From Cyanoderma ruficeps (taxonomy: Eukaryota; Chordata; Aves; Passeriformes; Timaliidae), in the NCBI GenBank assembly GCA_008694505.1, contig VZDJ01007747.1:9518399-9582398 (forward strand): a stretch of 64,000 bases of DNA. The letters run 5' to 3'. Positions 1-13,162 of the stretch are shown one piece after another; the first letter of the stretch is position 1, and every line of letters starts with the position of its first letter. The notes under the pieces were generated by a model that did no database searches, was not told where the DNA came from, and saw only the letters and a list, made by a program, of their open reading frames with translations. Both the position numbers and the translations under genes were made by a program.

Positions 1-2917
1 ATATAGTATAAGGTTAAGCAAAAAGCTCAGAGTCAAAATTTTTAAAATATTAAATTTATGTAAGACTACTTTTCATAAGCTTTGACAGATATTGTTAATG
101 TGTCTGGGCAATGTTCTTGCTTGTGTCTAATGATACACTGCATCAGAACTTGAATTTCAAATGGGCTTTTGCAAATAATTTACTGTGTGTGCTTGAGCCA
201 AGAACAGCAAACAATTACAATGATTACCTATTTTTGACTCTGCTAGAGCTGCATCACAATATATGAGGGATGCCTGGCACCCAAAGGTATTCTTTTATGT
301 CACCCTCAGTCAAGCACACTAAATGAAAGGCTTCTGTAACTTCTGTCTAGCTGTTGAAGGAGCAGCTTGCTGTCTGCTTTATATTTATTCTTTCCACTTA
401 ACATTTTAATCTTTTTTCTTTATAACAATGTCATATTCCCCATTTGTGGAACAGCAGACAAGGCCCATAAAGACAGTATTACTATCAGCCACATCTCCCA
501 GTGCTTCACTTGTACTCTCAAAAATACCTTGTACACACAAATAACATTAGGGATTGACTAGTTGAACGTATTCATAAACACAGTTCTGGTATCTTGGGAT
601 GTGGCGGCTCCTGTTTTCTGCACTGTTTAGAAATGCCTTTCTATAGGACTCAGTATCTCCATCTGCACAACCACCACCCCTGTTGAAACCTTGGGCACTG
701 ACATATCAGCACAGAGTTGCCTGTTTCCCTTATACCTTTTAGTGTTTCCATCCTTAAGAATGTCAGATGAGTTAAGCTCCATACTTGAAATATTTGCACA
801 TACACAGTTAATTACATTGTTAATGCTTCCTAATATTGCCAAACTGTTTTTCAAAACTTTAGAAGCACCAGTTTACAAGGTACAGAACTAGTTGCCAAGT
901 GTCTGACAGATCCTGAAACAGTTGCATGTTTTCACCACCTTCAAGTTTCTCATTCCCAAGCTAATACATAGAGGTTGAGTAATGGAAATGCTGTAGAAAC
1001 CACACATCTTGTTCCTAAAATGGAGACGGGAACACTTTTAGCTGCACAGGATATACCTTTGAGAGGACAGTGAGGGTAAAGGGCAGTAATAAGAGACCCT
1101 GGGAGGAAAGGCCTAGATGATATAGGATAAGACTGTAACAGGGGAAAAAACTATGACTCCTTGGATCAGAGCACCCTGAATTCCTCAGGTAAAGTGTTTC
1201 TACCCAACAGTGGACTAGGTGAAAGTATGGGAGGCACAGAAATCTCCTGACAGAATTTTTCTTGTGGAGGACATTTTTAACAAAGAGATAAATCAAATAT
1301 AACATCTAGATCAGCAGCTGCTGTTGTTACCTGTTTAGTGGCAGAATTTCCCAGTCTCAGATGTGACTGTAACTGCAGGAGACTTTTTAGAACCCTGGGG
1401 ATCTTTCTGGATACCTGTTTGTCTTTCCCTGGCTGAAGAGCATAGGTTTTGACAGAGGTAATAGCAAGTTTATAGATACTATATTCTGTTGTACTGCGCA
1501 TGTACTTGTTTTGTTGGGGGTTTTTTGGGGTTTTTTTAAACTATGGACTTTTATCACAAAAGCAGTTAGTATAACAAATTTTGCTTAAATGTAAAATGGC
1601 AGTCTAAAGCACTTTCCTTTCTCCTCGTATTAGCACTTTGTCCTCCAGGCTGCCAGAAGAGTATGCAACTTTTGAAAGCGTATCTTAATGGCAGAAAGGA
1701 TCTACCTGTCCATCAGTTTCCTTACATTAAAGTAATACCTCTTGCAACTATTCAGTGACTTTATTGTCAGGACATGCTTTTCCCAAGTGCCACTGGACAC
1801 TAACGTGGTGCTAAAAAAGGTAATGTGTCCTTCCTCCCTCACCCCATTCTTTGGCTCAAGAATAGCATGCTTCAGAGTCTCTAAGATTTTAATAGGACAT
1901 CTAAAAAATTTGAATAGTCCTCACAGAACAGATGTTCCTTCAAAGCAATCACAAAATGCAAAACATACTACAAGTGTGCAACTTATTTTTGCTGCATAGA
2001 ATATCCTAAATTTTGCCATTGGAGACAAACATAACATTTTCAGAAATTCCATTAAATTGTTTATAAAATAGACTCTGATTCTACAAATGCAATACTATTT
2101 TTAAGGTAAACATTTTTGCCCCTGCATGTTTTTCTTTCTTGCCAGTAAAAAACACCAAACAAGCCAAACCCAAGAGCTCAAATTGGCATTGCTAAATTTA
2201 GCTTCTGCATATTCTGGGTGCAGTATTAGCCACTTAAACAACAAGCTCCATCCTCCCAGAACACAATACAGGAAACAGTGCATAGCAGACTCAGCTTACC
2301 TTGTAGAAAGCCACTTGTAGTGCAATCAGGTTGAATGGACCTGGGTTTTTCCACTGAGGCACAGCAAAATGTTGGCCTCTTGTTGAACTCCTGTCCACAG
2401 CTATTGGTCTCAAACAACTTCTAGAGAGTGGAAAAAGTACATCAGCACTACTAAGCTGCTTTTTGCCTCCCAGATAAGCTGTGCTATACATACTTCTCTG
2501 TTTCCTTAATCCCTTCAGTGTCTCACCTAATGCAGTCTTCATTGATTGAACTTTACAGACACTTTTTGCAAATGAATATTAACACAACTCTGAAGCACAT
2601 TATCATTTGTGAACAATAAGACCTTCTCTCAGCTTTCCTGAAGTAAAGTGGGTGAATTAAGGACTTTCGAAGAATTATTAAACCATGTTTGTTCCAAAGT
2701 ACAAGATCATCAAAACTTTCCATTAATCCAGACTTATGGTTTAACTGATGGTTCCAAATTCGACCTAGCGGAACTGAAGAGCACCCCGACACCGGAGCAG
2801 GTGTTTCCATATTAGAAAAAGAGTTTCAGTTTCACCCCTCAACTTTTAAGGAAGAAGAACCAGAAACTTCTGTGCTTCTCTCACGGTAATTGGCCCAGTG
2901 CCAGGACAAAGGCACCT
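1..2917. other. AT-rich unique sequence, no supported gene
   Basis: No repeat family or known gene is recognised here. At 1508-1537 there is a T-rich tract with runs of five and four G. Two minus-strand blocks look exon-like by splice pattern: 1055-1130, with a pyrimidine-rich TTTTTTCCCCTGTTACAG acceptor and an AAG|GTATAT donor, and 2300-2353, with a TGTGCCTCAG acceptor and an AAG|GTAAGC donor. Each is open in two frames, so neither frame can be chosen. Such decoys are common in intron-like DNA and I do not call them genes. Confidence 0.5.
1508..1537. repeat. T/G low-complexity tract
   Basis: A T-rich tract with G5 and G4 runs separated by T6, followed by T7. It mirrors the A/C-rich tracts seen elsewhere in the window (22976, 30471, 56484, 59731). 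With only two long G runs it cannot form an intramolecular quadruplex by the usual four-run rule. Confidence 0.6.
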
Positions 2918-3160
2918 GTTGGACCCTTTAACTGTTCCTCAAGGAATGTAGCTAGTTTCTATTGGGCAGCAAGACAAAAATCCCTCCTAAATTGTTAAAT
3001 ACTTAAGAGAAAGCACAGAGATTCTTGTGGCTTTTTGGTGTGTCTTAGCAGGTGCGGGGGACCTCCCTGTGCTGTGCACGGCTTTTATTCTTTTGTTCTC
3101 TATAGTTCATTATTTTCGCTTTAATTAAAACCTTTTTGCCATTTCAAAACAGGTCCAATC
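2918..3160 (+). mobile_element. Possible solo LTR relic (weak)
   Basis: This roughly 240-bp stretch has an LTR-like flavour. It begins TGTTGG, carries a G/C-rich patch (GGTGCGGGGGACC near 3050), then a T-rich run, then ATTAAA (a variant polyadenylation signal) about 3124, followed by CTTTTTGCCATTTC and an end near CAAAACA. I see no flanking target-site duplication, no second copy in the window and no internal retroviral sequence. The family is not recognised; an ordinary unique sequence is equally possible. Confidence 0.2.
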
Positions 3161-6100
3161 AGCCGTCTCACTAATTATTCTTAAGCCATTTCTGGGAGGT
3201 TGCTGGTCAACCCTCAGAGCTTGATACACCTTTGTGGGACTCAAAGCATGCTGGCCTCAGGCAGCCTGTATCAGTACATCTCCAAAAGCATTCATCCACC
3301 ACAGGATTTTTCAGCTTTCTTTCCATTAGGTCATTTCCATTAGGTGATTTTCAGAACCCAAATCCTTGGCCTCCAGGAGTTTCTTGCTTCTGGTTGTCAA
3401 CTATGGTGTGCCACATCAAGACTATAAAAAAGGGGAAAAAAAGATACCGTGTAATCTTAGAGGAAGTTACACTGTTTAATTTTTAAGGATTACTCATCCC
3501 TCGTCATTCTTTCTATGTTTTCTTTGCCATTGGTTTGATCACTTTTTCTTTCCTCTGAAAAACTCTCATTTTAAGATGAATTCCAATTCCACCAATCCAA
3601 TTAAAGAGGAGTGGTCTCTTCTTTCATACATAGCCTCATGCATATCGTTTCCTGAGACAACAAAGTCATCAGTAAGGCAAAGACTTTGCAAGTCTTCTTA
3701 AGAGACTGTATGACAGAGATGAAAGAGGGGAAGCCTGAAAGCTGTCAGCAGAAATAAGACATTTGATTCTTTTAGTTATTGTAACTGGAAAAATTAACTC
3801 TTAGTTGGTAAGAGAGAGTTAAACAGGTTAAACAGCATTACACTGTACAACAACTATTATTTAAATTTAATGACAATGTTCATTTTTCTCCTAAACCATT
3901 TGGAAATGGCTTAAACCTAACATAAACATGGTTAACCAGTTCTGTTACCCAATTCAGTCAAATTTCCTCCTTCAGTGTCAGTATTTCATATTTCAAAACT
4001 TATTATGACATTTATATTAACAATGTAAACTTATCCCATAGTCAGAGTCCAAAACAGATTGAGATGTTTCAAATTTGTAACTCAATCTGAAGTCAATAAT
4101 GTACATACAAATTATGCATACTATTGAAAAGATGCTCAGGTTTTCCACACAACATTACTAAAATCCATGCTGTAGCTTTTCCCTGACAAAATAGACTTTA
4201 GAAAATACAGTAATTTTTGGCATAAAACCTGTGGGATCTCACAATATAAAAATTATTCTTTTTCATAACACCATAACACTTCTTGATATTTTTTAATTTA
4301 GTATTTGTATATCTATTTCACAGAGAAGTTTATCACATCAGGTAGAACCCAAAAAAACCAATATGCAGTTGAGAATTAGGTAAACATTTCCTTATTCACA
4401 ATTTGGTAAACACAATATATGTATGGTAGAAGCTGGAAAATGTAATTATATGGTTTTGGCCTCCCTCCAGTCTGTTGTACGTTAAAGAAGACTTCACATA
4501 CACTGTGAGGTCAGTTACACTCTTTGGGGTTTTCTTGTTCCATGTCTAGTAGGTTGTTTATGTGAGTAGTTACTTTTAGATGCATAGCAGGTGGAAAACT
4601 TGAGTTCATCTCCGTGGTAACAACCACATTCTCACTGGAAATATCAGTTCCTTTGAAGACTTTGCACATTCATGTAATTAAGATGGAGGTAGAAAGCATA
4701 AAGTATTGTTTTATTAGAATGTAGGGTGATATTAAAGTGCTGTGGAATTAATATACAATGGTATTTTGAAAGAAAACTGGTAGGCAAGAATAGAAGTAAT
4801 TTAAATCTAAGTCCTAGTACCAAGGCTATTTAATTTCTGATTAAATAAGATCATTATTACTAAAGGAGGTTTTCATGGCAACAGTCTGATTATTTATTCT
4901 AAAAAGACTAGTTCATTATGCTATTTAGCACTGGAAAAATTAATCAAATATTTCTACAATTTGTGGACATATTGATGGAAAATTCATGGGGAAACTATCA
5001 TAACAGTATATCTTATTTACTCTTTTATTTAGTTTCTTTAGAATCTACGTTTCAAAATTAAAAATCCCTTATAAAATATTTTAAAGATTGTATGAATCTC
5101 CAGATGTATATTAACCCTGCTAAAAGGGTCTTATTTCTAGTAGAACATTCTATTGCTTTTTTCTTTAATACCATATTTTCGAATGAACCACAGTATTTCA
5201 CTTCCTTCTCTCTCCTTTTATTTGAAGCCTTACACAGGGAGGAGCTGATATGGGACAACACAATGTCCCCTCCTGGAGAGACAGACCAAGTGAAACTAAG
5301 TCATAAATTCCATTTCTGTATCCACTATGTACACACCTCCCATTTAAGAGAAGACTTTTCATTGTGACTTTCTTTAGTGGGCATCATTTGTAAGCTGATT
5401 CACTGCCAGTTAAAGAACATTCTTCCAAGGTGCACGATTTGTTCAGCTGATTCTTTAAATCACATTCAATACTTTTATTTTGTATTCTGCTATTCAAGTC
5501 TTGCAGTTTTTCAGTAATAATAAAACAGGTTAGAGTTGTCAAGAACCTTCTGCATATCATATAGTCTGTAAATCTTATACTTTCTAGGAGTATACTTGTG
5601 AAAAGCAAAATTTAATTTTCAATATGTCTTTTAGACTATAGGTTGGTAAAAGCTGTTTAATGTTTAAAAAATAATTTTTCCTTTAAAACATTGTAGAAAA
5701 AAATTACTAGTCCCTGAACGACAATGTTTTCTACTGACTTTGATCATCTCTGGCTATGACCTTGCATTCCTACAAAAGATACTTTTAGGAGTACCTAGAC
5801 TCAGTTTCAAAATGAAGTATATATTTAGCATTAATTTCACCTCTAGTTTTTCATAAGATACATGTCTTATTATATTCCATGTATTCATACACTCGACATG
5901 TACACATAAAAAAGGGGCCTTATGAAAGTTAGTTAAATCCAAGTTAAAGATTATTCTAGGAACTTGTATCAATTCAGAAGAGACAGGAAATGAAGGAAAA
6001 AGGCAGGACATAATCCAGAATTAAAACTTATTTCAGTTATTAAAATGAAAGAATTAGAATGAAAAAACCCCAGCCAATGGCACAAGACCCACTGAAAAGG

Positions 6101-9100
6101 CTCCAAGCATTCACAAGGTCTACTAAGAGAATATGAGTACTTTGTCAGTCTTAAAGTACCATTTTCTAGCAAAAGTGAATCTGTAAAACAACACTGCAAG
6201 AGAATCACAAAGTGAACAGAAAATGCATTATTCAAAATTTGAAAGGAAATAAACAGAAGTTTAATCAATATTTTTTTCTTCAATACACTCCTTGAAAAAG
6301 TTTATTGCGTGTTGATTATTTGAAGTACCTAATGAAACATTCAGAATGTGCACAATGTCATAGGAAGAAGCCTTCCCTTCAGCTAAAACAAATCAGAGAG
6401 AGAAGTGAAAATATTTCTGGGTAAATGAACTCTTAAAATGAAAAATGGGACAGCTGAGTAGAGAAATAGCACCACTTTGAAAAGAATCAAAATATTCTGA
6501 GAAAATTATTTTTAAAAGTTTCAGTGTATTGTGTCATAGTGAGCTTGTATGGTCACAGATTTTTTCTCCCAAGTTGTGGTGAATGTAGGTCAGATTTTAA
6601 GTCATGCTGCTTGTTGAACATTTTGGTTTATTGTTATGCAGGTTGTGATGATATCCCATGGTCCAATCAATTCTAGCATTGCTCTATGCTGTAATTCTTT
6701 TCACAGCTGAATGGCCATTAGCTCAATTCAAAATGGATTTTTCAGAGAAGAGGCTGTGCATGGCAAACAACAAATACTGTTATCTGATGCACAACAGGAA
6801 AATTAATTTTGAGATAGTTCTTGGAATACCTGGTGAGTAGGTTATAGCCCCTGAAAGTCTGAAGGAGAAAGCATGTGGAATTTTTCACCAAGGCAAGCAA
6901 ACATTATGTTTAGCCAAAGAGAACAAACTAGCAGATAGATGAGTAAATCAGTCTGAATTGGCCCACTCAAGACTAGAACCAAAGCAATTTACTTTCCTTG
7001 CAGGAACTAGAAGGCATCTAGGGAAATAACCATGATTTGCAGAGTAAATACTCCCATCTTTCTTCATTCACAATAGAATTTAAGCTAACAATTTGATTCT
7101 AAAGGTTTTGTTTAACAAATAGCTGTGGAATGATGTTCTGTACATGCATGTTAATCACAAATTTGGAAATGCAATGACTGAAAAGAAATGTTGTGCAGCC
7201 CTTTCCAGTGTGGACAGTTACCTGTCCATCTGCACCAGCTCTTTATAAGCCACAATATTCTGCCTATATTTTTCTTTGTCCTTTTCAATAGCTTAGTTTT
7301 CTTTGCTTTAGTTCCTTTCTTACACCAGAAACAATTAAAAGATAATAGTTTATACCATTTAATAAGATTTTAATTTATTTCTTCTCTTTTTGTCTTGCTC
7401 CACTTGTGACTTCTTTTACTTTCTTCTCTGAAACAAAAAGAAACACTCCCAAGAGTGTAAAAGACTTTTGACTCCTGATTCTAGTTCCATACACTACTGT
7501 ACATCTAAGTGGAACTGAGTCAGTGAATCTATATGAACTTTAAACTGATCTACTTGAAAGATAAATGACATCTCTTATTCCACCTCATTCTGGTCCTACC
7601 TCTCTACTTTAAGTGTCTGAAATTAGCAAATCCCTCTTTTAACCCATGATCTAACAGCATCTAACACACAGCACTGATGATGATAGTTAATCGCAATTTA
7701 CTCATGCACAGTTAATATCCATTTTTAAGCCATCTTTGTCTTAAAAATCTTCAAAGGAAGGCTACACTGAGATGGGAGAGAAGGGGAGAGGAAGATTACT
7801 TTAAGAAAGCAAAAAAAGAAAATTCTATATTCAAGACTGTGAAATCAGGCTTCTAAGTAACTATTTGTAAGCTCTAGCATAGCCAAGTAAATAAACTTGA
7901 AAATGTAATGCATTTTTAATTTTTAGAATTTTAATTTTAAGACACTGTTATTTCTAAAATTTGATTCATATAGCTTTTACCTCAAGTCTCTAAATTCCTT
8001 CTCTAACTTTAGTAGAAAGCTGTTTAGAAATTAACTTCTTCCAAACACCAGGAGCTGTTCCTGTAAAGTGCTGACATTTCCCTGTTCTGGTGTCTGATCT
8101 GATTCCTTGGTGGCCTGATTTCTACCTCCTCTTTCCATGGCAAAATTGACTTCTTCCCTTCTCTGTTGTCCCTGTGACTCATTGGTGTTAACTGGGCCTT
8201 TGCACAGAGGAGAGTGTGCAAAGAGCTCAAAGATACCAACAAATCCTATTTAGTTTTCTACTCCAAGTGAATCATTTCTCGCTATTGTGCGTGTTAGGAG
8301 GAGATAAGGGACTCTTAGATGATATGGAGACAAGATACAAAAGGTTTTATTGTTGTTAGATCTGGAGGTGGCAAGGGAATCTGAGAAAAGAGGAAGAGCT
8401 TTAAAGTTATCATTTATACCTGAATGATTCCTGAGTAAATGCCATAAATTCAATTAAAAGGTATCTCAAAGGAAAGAAAAGTGTTTTATCCATTAGACCA
8501 TGTCATGATTAGGAAAAGAATGCAATTTGAAACCTGAAGCCTGTGACTTAACTAGCATCACTGATAATATGAAAGGAAACCTCTTCCTTTATTCTATGAA
8601 TCTAGAATAAACTGAAAAGAACAAGAAGGATGCATATGAAGCTACATGAAATACCTGCTAGCTCATAGATACTACAATGGTGTCGTCACCTGGGGCACTG
8701 GTCCTTAGCACTGACCACCATCACAGCAATGTAAAAATTATAGTCCTGACTTATGAAATCCCATGTCTGAAATAAAAACATAAGGAGTTTGTGTGAAGCC
8801 AATAATAATTGGTGGCTTTTAAAGTGAAAGAGCTTATCTATTCCCATATAAATTATCAGGCTGGAGCGTGGTGCTGGGGATGTTGCATAAGTATTTACTC
8901 AGTGCTACAGGCACCAATCAGTGCAGTGGTGCCATGTCAGAGACACATCTAATTCCCCAGAAATACTAAACAACTGCTGAAAAGGCAAGTTGTTAGAGCA
9001 GGAAAAAAAAACTCAACACATGAACAGAAAGTTCTCTCTGAAAATACAATTCTAAATTTTAATTTATGCATACTCTCACTTGCTTAAAATGCCCACACCT

Positions 9101-9976
9101 TGCTTTTTTCCCCACTTTCTTTATTTCATGGAGGGGAAAACATAGTGTATTTTTATTTGTCAAATAAGTTAAATAAATTCCATTGACCTTCATACAAAAA
9201 ACCAACCAGCTCCAAGTCTCCTTCCTCACTTCTCCAGGTTCCATGTGCCAATTGTTCCTGTCAAGCACTGCACTTCTTTTACCTACTTCAATTCCCTGGG
9301 GAGAAGTTCATACTCCCATGAAGTAGTAAGTTATTCTCCAGGGAAAGATCCTTTTTAATTTATTCCAGTCCACCAATGAAAGAAGCTGGAAAACACTCCG
9401 TAACCCCTTTGGAGCTTAGTGGAAAGACCTACTGTTTAATGGAACACAGTATCCTGAAGTACTAAAGCATCTAAGAGGTAATAGGAGGAAGGAATACAAA
9501 TAGATGGAAAACACATGAAGCCTCCCTTATCTACTTCCAACAGGCATCAGAAATGGAAAAAATATGGTCCTTCACTTTTTATTGCTGAATTTGGAATATG
9601 TGGGCCTAAATTAGATGCCCTTGCTCCCTGTTGCTTTATGTAATAGATAGAGAAATTTTAATGGACTTACTGATGTCCCAAATTAATTTAGTTTCCTAGT
9701 GATCCAGTTAAATGTATTTTCAAAATGTCGAGATAGCTTAAAAATCAATTTTGATATCTCCCTAAGCTCTAGCAGTTCCTATTTGCTCTCCCAAACCAGC
9801 TGGGAAACAGGTGGAACAGCAAGCTTTCTCTCATCTCAGTATGGAAGGAGAAATTTCTAGTAAAACTGCTTTCATTCGTGAATTTCTTTGTATTCTGTAG
9901 CAGCTGGCCAGAAATAAGTGTCACTATTTAAAACTCACAGGCCATGGTTCAGGGTGCAAACGATGCATTTATAAAT

Positions 9977-9978
<2 letters not shown>
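3161..9978. other. AT-rich unique sequence, no supported gene
   Basis: About 6.8 kb without a recognisable gene or repeat family. A short imperfect tandem copy of TTTCCATTAGGT occurs near 3325-3352. Open frames here are short, low in complexity and lack paired splice signals that would make them convincing exons. Nothing else stands out by eye. Confidence 0.5.

Positions 9979-10007
<29 letters not shown>
9979..10007. repeat. (CA)n microsatellite
   Basis: An uninterrupted CA dinucleotide run of 29 bp (14.5 units), flanked by unique sequence. It is long enough to be length-polymorphic. Confidence 0.97.
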
Positions 10008-10010
<3 letters not shown>

Positions 10011-13000
10011 TCAACTTCTTTTCACTTACAAAATGTTATTACACCCTTGGTGTCTACACCCAACCTGACAGAAGATAAACACTGCCAATGGCGTGATAAC
10101 ATCAGAGGCATCACTTGCAACTAATTCAGAAGTCACCAACAGAAGCAAAAATTATGAAAGAAAAAGTAATAACCACGTGACAATGTAAAAGCTAGTGGTA
10201 TCTTAAATGCTGGATATAATGATGAAAAATAGATCACAGAGCACTGTGGACATCTCTGAAAAATGAGGTGAGAACAATAAAGTTTAAGAACTCAAAAGCA
10301 TGAAAAAGTGGCAAAAGCTTAATCTTTATAGTTACTTCCTATGCACTTTTGCATGACTGAAGGAGGTTTCCTTTTGCCTTCACTTAAAACAACATTGTAA
10401 TTTAACTTCTGCAACAATGTGTAATTTATTTGTGATAAATCAGATTGACTATCTTACAGGAGACACTGTTCTCTAGGTATATGCTCCTCAAATTCAATAG
10501 TAAATACAGCTACATAAAGATACAGAGGAAAATGATTAAAACATTTTCTCTTAGGTCACATATTTATAATCCTAAATCTCTAGCTGACTTGTTTTATGAA
10601 TCACCTTACTAATATACCGTGGGAACCCACAGAGAGAAAAATTACACAGCTGTCACACTCTTCGGATGATTAGTACTTGTACAGAGCTCAAAACTCTTAG
10701 ATTATGTCTCCAGAGGTCTTGCTTCATGAGATTGCAGTATAAATAGCTGGTTTCTTCAGCATTATTTGCTGGCTTTTTAGGGATATATTAGCATAACAAC
10801 TAAGCCACTGTATACTACTTGTGACCTTCTTTCTGAAGCAGGAAACTGTTCTCAGAAAAGTTCCCCTGAAATATAAATTGTGGTGGGTTACCATGGCAGG
10901 TTACTATGGCCATAAAAACACTCAAATTTGTAGAACCCAATTTGTAGAACTGTTCATAATTCAAATCTAACAATAAAAATGAAAGTATAAAAAATCATAT
11001 TCTGAATCTTCTGTGGTTTTCTAGTGTTGAACAAAACCAAGAATTTACAGCAGAGTATGGCAAGACAGCCTACAAGCCTTCTTCTTTACACATTAGCAAG
11101 TATTGAGTACAAAGAATCTCCCGCCATGATTGTTGCATTGCACTGTTGATAATTTTCCTAGCTGGGCAAAGAAATCTCAATCAGTCTTGATGAAAATTAT
11201 ATAATCATTATTCTGAACTGCATTTATAATCATCTTCATTTTAAACTTCCTGCTTTTCTACGCCATGGCCTGTTTTCATAAAAAACTCCTGCTGCAGTTC
11301 ATTTCCACACTCTGCTCCAGAATCCCATTTCTAGGCAGGGAGCATCACAACCATAAAAACTTCAAGAGACTGTTGAATTGCTAAGTTTCCCCTCCTGCAG
11401 GACAAATCAATACGTATAAAGCAAAGTAGGCAGAGTCTCAGTTCCAAGCCACATGGACTACTCCTATTGCTCATTGACCAAATTCAAGGAAATCATTCCA
11501 GGGCAAAACGTCTTGGTTTTTTTTGTACTTCTGAGAGGAGCACTATGATAAACAACTTAGTGACTCTTCTCCTATATTTAATTTGGACTGTGCAACAGGA
11601 GTATTGCTTTGCAGAACATTGACAAAAACCGAACCAAACCAAACACACATGCACACGAGTCCAAATGAGTACAAACCCTCATCCTGACTCTATTCTTGCA
11701 AAGGCTGGATACATACCTGAGTAATGAATGCACTTTTACCCATTCTTTCCAAAGTTTTTAGACACACCTCAAGTGAATCAGCCACTCCCTCTTGCTAACC
11801 AAGATGCCTCCAGTAAACAGGCATACCACAAGTTATCAAAATACCACCAGAAGATGACAGATGACAAAGACATTCACTGGAAAGAGCTGGCATGCAAATC
11901 AAGGCTTAGAGCTAAGCCGTTGTGCCTGGCCCTAGATGGAACTCTAGCTAGGCTTTCTGTAGGGCAACCAAGCACTGGAGCTCTCTGCTTTTCCCTCCAG
12001 GTAGGCTTACACATCTAAAGTCGGTCTCTAAAAATCTACCTTCATTCTGGTTATGAGCTTCTCCCATCAACATAGTAAGAACACATCTTGGTTGGTATGA
12101 AAACATAATTAAAAACGTGAAAATGAAAAAATCTTTTGTTAATAACTTTTTGATTGATTAGCTGAATTTTACTGGTTGATTGGTTTTGTTGAGTTTGTGA
12201 TCTGAGTTTTTTTGTTCTTTGCTTTTAGAGCAATGGGCTTATACTGTTAAAAAGTAATTTGATTGTTGTTATTGTAAAGCAGAATTTGAAATTACAGGGG
12301 ATTTTAGTATACAAGATCTGGCCCATGTTCAAGCTTCACTTATATGGCTATCAATATGGAACAAATCTGATGTAACAAATTAGCTGAGTTACACTAATGG
12401 CAGAACTATATCTCACATTTCACAGCTGAAATGTTATTATATATGCTGCATTACACTTGCTTCTAGCAGCACAGCCAAAATTTTAAAAGAAAAATATCAA
12501 AATTAAATCAAAGTATACTATACAACTATTAAATATAATTGCTTTTTTCCAACTTCTCATATGCTGTTTTTATTGTTGTAGTCTCAGGTATTTTTCTGTT
12601 GGTAGGAACCACCAATACATTTGAAAAGCTTTGCATTAAATTGCTTTTCTATGCCATTCTGCATGCTTGGCCTAAACAGAATAATTTTTTCTCCTTAACT
12701 ACTTTAAACCGCATGGAAAGAAAGAAATTGTAAAACATGATTTCCCATATGAATTATCACATTTCTTGTGATTAAATTTCAGGCAGTTATAATGTTATCT
12801 GTTTCTTTTGACAAGTACAATTATTGTTGGCATGTGCACCCAAATTGTATTTCACTTTCTGAAAAAAGAGCTCATTACAACCAGGAAAGCCTCTAGTAAA
12901 AAGGAAGGCATAGGAAAAAGTACTTTGTAAATATTGACTTACTCTTAGTACCTGTCAGCAAAAATGCAAATGGTCAAAAATCAGAGCTGTAAAGGAAATA

Positions 13001-13137
13001 CAATAAAACCCAGAAACAGATAGTACACTGGCAACAGTAAAGTGATTTCCAGATTCCCATTTGTCCAAACTGAAAACAGCCTAAACAAAACAAAGATGCT
13101 CTAGACAGATGGTTTTTTTTCATAATTAACAACTCCC
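10008..13137. other. AT-rich unique sequence, no supported gene
   Basis: No gene is recognised. A TATAAATA motif lies at 10738-10745 in a context like a core promoter, but no open frame or CpG enrichment follows it. Near 10886-10945 two short imperfect direct duplications sit side by side: GGTTACCATGGC/GGTTACTATGGC and two copies of AATTTGTAGAAC. The rest looks like unstructured intergenic or intronic DNA. Confidence 0.5.
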
Positions 13138-13162
13138 ATATATATATATATATATTTATATA
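13138..13162. repeat. (AT)n microsatellite
   Basis: An AT dinucleotide run of about 25 bp with one interruption toward its right end (TTTATATA). Confidence 0.95.

Noticed and set aside
1742..1860. Plus-strand exon with GTCAG acceptor and AAG|GTAATG donor
   Set aside because: A 49-nt block with one open frame, no partner exon and a weak donor. It illustrates the decoy rate on the opposite strand.
10738..10745. TATAAATA as a core promoter
   Set aside because: No CpG enrichment, initiator context or downstream open frame. The motif is expected by chance in AT-rich DNA.
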